Of a stretch of DNA of 11,323 bases, positions 7,407 through 11,323 are shown piece after piece. Position 1 is the first letter of the stretch; each line of letters starts with the position of its first letter. The stretch is taken from assembly GCA_025765595.1 (NCBI GenBank), contig JAIVFH010000652.1:1-11323 (forward strand). The letters run 5' to 3'. The position numbers and the translations under genes are program-made. The DNA is from Obelidium mucronatum. Its lineage: Eukaryota > Chytridiomycota > Chytridiomycetes > Chytridiales > Chytriomycetaceae. Under the pieces are notes generated by a model that saw only the letters and a program-made list of their open reading frames with translations, was not told where the DNA came from and made no database searches.

Positions 7407-8614
7407 ATGGCTACTGTGAACTCCCTTGTGAATTATGACGATGAAGTCTTGGACGAAACTTCAACGCCCAAGCTTGTGGACTATGACGAAGAAGAGACTC
7501 AGGAAGAAGCCCCTGACACCAACGTCAACCAAAGGGAAAGCTACCCTTACCCAAGCACAAGTGATTCCACCTTGGAGGACCTCTTAAGTTATCCTTCGAC
7601 ACCGGAGGATGTTGTGATGACCGAACAGGTCCCCTCTGGTCCTTCAAAGCCAAAAGTTGTTCTTGATCGCTCCTATACTGGACTATCTACAGCAAATGAA
7701 AATCAAGCTCTATTAGACGAGTGTACCGACTTAAAATTTCAAATTATGACTTTAGAATCTTCGAAATTCATGGATCGCGGTATTATTGAGCATAAGACTC
7801 AAGAATTAGTGATGGCGATCCAAGTCAAAGAGGCTGTCCAAGAACAAGCCATAAAGGATCGCGATACTTCTAAAAAGGTGATTAAATCCCTTAATCGAGT
7901 AGTCAAAGGACTTCGTCGGGATTTCAAAAACCTCCAAGAGGTGTCTCCGCTCAGGAGTTGGAAGTCAAAACTGTCGATAATCTTCAAGAAGAACTCCGAA
8001 GATGCTATCAACAAATGGACTCCCTTCAAAAAGAATTGGATACTACGTACAAACCTGTTGTAGCGGAAGCTGTTGAGGAGAAGGACTTTCAGGATTGGCG
8101 TCAAAACAGTAAGTATTTCCCCTTCGGCCAATCGAAAGCGAAGCCGTATCCTCAGCTTGTAATGAGCGAGGTTCCCAGCTACTCTAAAGCTGGCGCTGTG
8201 ATCGTACTGATCCAGTTACTCGTAGAAGACGAGTTTTTCCGCGCTAAAAGAAAGGCGGATGATGCGGGGAGCGTCCAGAACGCCATCGCGAACTTCCTGG
8301 AGGTCAAGAGCGACTCCTTGACTGTTGAAAAGGCATACCAGGCTGGCGCGGCCGCTATTGGAGCCCAATTGGGTTTGAATCAAGACTATGCAAATAAGAA
8401 AAAAACTACCTTTGACGCAAAGGAAATCCGAAGAGAAAACAAACGGAAGCAACAGCAACGCGATGAGAGTAAGTTTATTGCTTACAACACGCGTTCTGTT
8501 AATATTTTGACAAAGGGCAAGGTTATCAACGCGGTCGATTCTAGCAACTCTGATTGGGGATCTCGCTCCAACAACAATGGCATTAAAGCCATTTCCTTTT
8601 TACTCAGAAATTAA
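7407..8614 (+). pseudogene. Gag N-terminal region: acidic head and coiled coil, with one frame change
   Basis: The ATG at 7407 opens a 218-codon frame to 8063. Residues 1 to about 90 are acidic and rich in Ser, Thr and Pro; from about 95 on a heptad-like coiled coil begins (NQALLDECTDLKFQIMTLES). The coiled coil continues not in this frame but in the next one (LQEELRRCYQQMDSLQKEL, from about 7985), which is open to 8614. The frames overlap at 7923-8063, so a shift at about 7925-7945 is needed. It could be an indel or a programmed shift; CAAAAAC at 7925-7931 is only a partial slippery site. The second frame holds a 59-bp leader repeat (8117-8175), an Ala-rich helical stretch and a basic segment (RRENKRKQQQRDE). 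Retroelement Gag proteins commonly have N-terminal coiled coils. Assignment to Gag rests mainly on position upstream of capsid and zinc knuckle. Confidence 0.55.
8109..8178 (+). repeat. 59-bp leader repeat inside gag, with intron-like borders
   Basis: Positions 8117-8175 repeat the leader segment 5749-5807 with one mismatch. The stretch 8109-8178 begins GTAAGTATTT and ends TTCCCAG, which are good 5' and 3' splice signals for a 70-bp intron. The frame is also open through it (PFGQSKAKPYPQLVMSEVP), and removal of 70 nt would shift the frame, so splicing is not required and would not help this copy. The segment is either coding by chance, a duplicated RNA signal, or a template-switch insertion. 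Confidence 0.7.
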
Positions 8615-8770
8615 AAATTATTAAATAATTATTTTTAATTTTGATATTTTTACTTTACAAAATTGTCAAGATTCATTGACAATCTTGTTTTCTATTTTCA
8701 AAAAACTGCCCAACAACTTTGGCCGTCTTACTTACTTGTCCAAAAGTAGTCCTTGCCGACCCAAATGTAA
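8615..8770 (+). other. AT-rich noncoding gap within the gag region
   Basis: After a TAA stop at 8612-8614 comes about 75 bp of nearly pure A/T with the palindrome AAATAATTATTT. Then two mutually exclusive hairpins share bases: ATTGTCAA/TTGACAAT (8662-8683) and CAAGATT/AATCTTG (8668-8688). I see no coding signal. It may be intergenic sequence between two gag-region genes, or an insertion in gag. Confidence 0.4.
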
Positions 8771-9340
8771 GTGCGCGATGACAGCGCTAAGCGCCGACTA
8801 TTCCTTAGTGGCAGTTTTGCAATGGCTGTTGTGTTAGTAGTGTTGCCACTTAACACTTTCCGAAACAGGAACCACGAAAACATTACTTTCGTTTGTAGCC
8901 TCGGTCGCTTCAGGTGCGAAGTTGCTGACTTGAAAGCCAGTCCTTCACTCACGAGAACGGCTCCGCTGTTTCGAAGACATCAAGAAAGCGATCCTCTTGA
9001 AACTCAACGAGCACTTGAACAAGCGATACTCCTATACACCAACAACTTCACGAAGCGGTGAATATGGTGCTAGCGGCCCATATTGGTCGAGACGGTGGGC
9101 CCGAAATCCAGCTGGCACCCATCGCTGTCAGGAACGACCCAGCCAACATCAACGAGGCAGCGACAAGACGAAACCTCTCCAGAAGAGTATTGACTTAACC
9201 CGTCACTGTTACAATCCCTGACGATCAGACTGCGACTTTGGGGACATCCAGAGTTCCCTGGGATCCCAAACAAGTACTCACCTGGGATTTACAACTGCAG
9301 GTAATGTAAATCCTGTCGAAACGGTTCATAATTTATTGAA
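8771..9340 (+). pseudogene. Decayed middle of gag
   Basis: Coding-like stretches pass between frames. From about 8973 one frame reads EDIKKAILLKLNEHLNKRYS. From about 9064 another reads to a TAA at 9196-9198 and then continues in the same frame (PVTVTIPDDQ, then VPWDPKQVLTWDL) to about 9300. From 9300 a third reads GNVNPVETVHNLLNWQS to a TAA near 9423. Each piece is too short to stand alone, and together they lead into the capsid-like frame at 9341. I read this as gag broken by several indels and at least one nonsense change. A short intron (GTAATG at 9301 to GGCAG at 9346) is an alternative for one junction. Confidence 0.45.
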
Positions 9341-9859
9341 TTGGCAGTCACGAAGTACGGGACTGAAAGACGCGCTCACCAAGATCTCGCTGATGCTAAG
9401 AGCGACCTCAGAGCGAAAGTCCTAACTCTCGAAAACGCGACTGAATGGCGTATTGATGTGGAACGCGTTTATTCAGAACACAAGTCGTTCTTCAATAACA
9501 ACCTGGACTCTTTCGTCAAGAGTTTCGTTTGCGCTCTCGCTTTCACTGACAGCGGCAATGTCCATCTGTTCAAGTTAACAATCAAGGACGATCCTACCTG
9601 GTCTAACTTCGAAACAGCGTGGAAAACGCTTATTGAGACCCCTACAGCGGTTGCAGCCAAGGCGCGTTCTCTCTACAATTTTAAGTTTGAGTCTGGCGAC
9701 GCGATCGTCGAGTCAACGCGTCTCAAGACACTCAACTCTACCTTGGGAACCAAGAAATCCAATAACGACGCGTTAAAACACGCTTTTGCGTCTGGCCTTG
9801 CAGAATACGACAAGTTCTATTGGGAAAGATTACCAAACCTTTCCGCGTCCATCGCTTGA
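9341..9859 (+). pseudogene. Gag capsid-like domain, open segment
   Basis: The frame is open for 172 codons with a non-ATG start, so it is an internal part of gag and not a separate gene. The pattern W..F...W..L followed by SLYNFKFESGDAIVES and ALKHAFASGL resembles the retrotransposon gag capsid family (Pfam Retrotrans_gag), where a Gly-Asp/Glu segment precedes a long helix ending in a short hydrophobic GL motif. It ends at TGA 9857-9859; similar coding sense goes on in other frames through 9860-9930, so the end is a break rather than a natural stop. Capsid would assemble the particle that carries the element RNA. Confidence 0.55.
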
Positions 9860-9929
9860 GCAAGTTGGTCTCTCTTGAAGATCCTGATGTGACTTAGAAG
9901 ATGTTGCGAATTTCCTTTACGAAAAAGGA

Positions 9930-10478
9930 ATGAGTGGCGACTCGTTCCATCGCTCCGGTGGTGCTTCAAGTCCTGTGGACCGCGGTCTGGACCAAGTGGC
10001 ACAGCTGCTGTCAAAACGCGACCAGAAAATCAATGATAAATTCAATGACGTGAGTGAACAGGTCAAGAGTTTATTAAGTGTGGTTACTCCGCTTGTGATG
10101 CAGCAAAAGCGAGTCGAACGTGAAACGCGTGACGTCAGTCGCGAAAGAGACCGCCGCCCTGGAACTGAAGCTGTCAAAGTACCTTACAGACCTCAGCGGG
10201 AAACTTGTTGTCGTTTTTACACTGATACTCCCTTAAATGACTGGAACGAAACAGCGGAAGCTGCGCTAGAAGTTTTCAACATGTCTCGCGACGAAAAAGA
10301 TCGCTTCAAGAGCAAATTCCGCCCTCAGTCAGTTTTGTGCAGTCTCTGTAAGAGACCTGGTCATATGCATGCTGATTGTCCTGACGTGAAGGAGTTCTTG
10401 GAGTATAAAAGACTCAAAGATTCCACCTCTGCGGGAGGAAATGGTAAGTGGAATCTATTAGAGAAGTGGACCTTCTAA
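9930..10478 (+). pseudogene. Gag C-terminal region with CCHC zinc knuckle (nucleocapsid)
   Basis: The frame is open for 182 codons to TAA 10476-10478. A first part rich in charged residues looks helical (DQVAQLLSKRDQKINDKF). A basic, Arg-rich segment follows at about residues 68-90 (RETRDVSRERDRR). The zinc knuckle at 10338-10379 reads CSLCKRPGHMHADC, exactly C-X2-C-X4-H-X4-C, the retroelement nucleocapsid motif that binds RNA. The same frame continues after the TAA without another stop into the protease frame, so gag and protease are separated by a single stop codon. GTAAGT at 10444 with CTAAAC and ACAG at 10490 imitates a 47-bp intron, but that length would break the frame. Confidence 0.75.
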
Positions 10479-10502
10479 ACTGCAATACAGGCGTCTGAAG
10501 AG

Positions 10503-11323
10503 TTGAATGAGACTCTTTTATTTCCTCAAATGGAGTCTTTTTATTTTTTTAATAATAATAATAACGTGTCAAGCGACTTAGTTCCTTTAATAAAAGTTGC
10601 TACTTCTGAAACTGTAGATTCCCAGCCATCTACTATAGACAAAGTCCCTAATATTTTGTTTAATGGTAGTTCCCTGGAATCTTGTAGCGATTCTTACATC
10701 CAGCTAAAGAAGGACTTTCTTGACACGTCAGGAGAATTGGTCCCCACCTCTTTCACTTTGAACGTAAGCCCAAAGAAACTCAATAAAAAGGTTACTTGGA
10801 GTGAAACTCTTAGGAATATTTTCCCAGATGGGTCTGAGGACATGGCGCTAGTTAGCGATAACCCTGAAAAACAGGAGAATCACTTGTATTGGATGAGACA
10901 CAATGAATCACTGAACAAAAATTGGGACATCAAAGAAGATGAATACGCATCTTACCGCGTTATTTCCATTCCAATACGCGTGAATGGCACCATTTTGGAA
11001 GATGCCTTGTTGGATACTGGAGCTAACCACTCCTCTATCTCACTAGCCTTTTGGAACCAATTAAAGCAACATTCGCCTCTTTCAGATATGAGAAAGAGCA
11101 TAGGACCAATGGAGTTGCTGGTCACTTGGCAATCATTGGCCATTGCCTTGTTGACATCTCCCTGGGAACCTCAGGGGCTCTCTCTAAAAGAGTTAAACTC
11201 ATGGTTGTGCCAGGGCTACCTAAGGAGCTAATCTAAGGGACACCTCAATGCCGCCAGTTTAACATAGACATATGTTTCTCCATCGACACCATTTCTATGG
11301 ACCGGAGTTGAGGGTAAAACCAA
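10503..11323 (+). pseudogene. Retroelement aspartic protease region, broken
   Basis: The open frame to 11231 starts with a poorly conserved linker containing an AAT run (about 10549-10562, coding for Asn). The catalytic motif ALLDTGANHSSIS covers about 11004-11042, with the active-site Asp codon at 11013-11015. DTGA is the retropepsin signature; two subunits form one active site, which cuts Gag and Pol. Beyond about 11095 the protease-like sense passes into the next frame (GHLAIIGHCLVDISLG, then MVVPGLPKELI), which meets TAA at 11234-11236 where the family usually has a hydrophobic residue just before Gly, and then goes on (GTPQ). So this copy has one frame change and one nonsense change in the protease. 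Reverse transcriptase should follow outside the window. Confidence 0.75.

Larger units (their letters stand above)
4518..11323 (+). mobile_element. LTR retrotransposon, right copy, degenerate, continues beyond window
   Basis: The order is LTR, PBS, about 2 kb leader with an acidic ORF, gag with one CCHC zinc knuckle, then an aspartic protease with DTGA. No reverse transcriptase, RNase H or integrase is inside the window; they would follow the protease. A Ty3-like order and a retropepsin of the ALLDTGA type are compatible with a Ty3/gypsy or related element, but without polymerase or integrase the superfamily is open. Multiple frame changes and in-frame stops in gag and protease show that this copy is not autonomous. 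Confidence 0.8.

Noticed and set aside
7941..7954. 14-bp GT...AG stretch that would join the two gag frames as a mini-intron
   Set aside because: It is far shorter than the 49-91 bp introns of the central gene; the match to GT-AG is expected by chance.
8056..8071. GTTGTAGCGG-AGCT similarity between gag and the LTR end (5357-5371)
   Set aside because: Only about 15 bases with one mismatch and no further similarity; chance is sufficient.
8468..8607. Intron with GTAAGT at 8468 and TTTTTACTCAG at 8607
   Set aside because: The downstream sequence is AT-rich and noncoding, so no exon would be joined.
9196..11236. TAA reassigned to an amino acid, suggested by three in-frame TAAs with coding sense on both sides
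   Set aside because: The same region also needs several frameshifts, which a changed code does not explain, and the central gene appears to end at a normal TAA or TAG. Decay is simpler.
1..11323. CRISPR array, tRNA, rRNA or bacterial mobile element
   Set aside because: No regularly spaced repeats, tRNA cloverleaf or bacterial gene signals were seen on either strand.

Overview
The window looks like nuclear DNA of a eukaryote, probably one with compact genes. The central gene is cut by several short GT-AG introns (about 50 to 90 bp, one with a CTAAC branch-point-like box), and most of the rest is LTR-retrotransposon sequence. I cannot name the lineage. There are no bacterial operon signals.

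Layout. Positions 1-2561 and about 4518-7360 are the two arms of a long imperfect inverted repeat. Each arm reads outward as the 5' part of one LTR-retrotransposon family: an LTR of about 862 bp (right 4518-5380, left 1700-2561 on the minus strand), a 2-nt spacer, a primer binding site of the initiator-tRNA type (TGGTATCAGGGCC), an unusually long leader of about 2 kb, and inside that leader a small, very acidic ORF. The left copy runs off the window start, so only its 5' part is seen. The right copy continues into gag (7407-10478) and an aspartic protease (10503 to the window end); reverse transcriptase and integrase would lie beyond the window. The copies are therefore head to head, with their 5' LTRs facing each other across a 1956-bp island (2562-4517).

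The island holds the 3' part of a spliced host-type gene whose product resembles a helical HAT/TPR repeat protein. Its reading frame is open right up to the left LTR, so its 5' end was probably lost or separated by that insertion.

State of the elements. The right copy is decayed: gag is spread over several frames, the protease changes frame and then meets an in-frame TAA, and the acidic ORF has a 1-nt frameshift. The left copy keeps the acidic ORF intact (105 codons) but has lost about 286 bp of leader between 7-bp direct repeats. The two LTRs look only a few percent apart, while the distal leader differs much more.

Most notable: an extra acidic ORF between PBS and gag; a 59-bp leader segment repeated inside gag between intron-like GTAAGT and CCCAG signals; and clusters of palindromes in the leader, three of them close upstream of the gag start, where retroelements often keep dimerisation and packaging signals.
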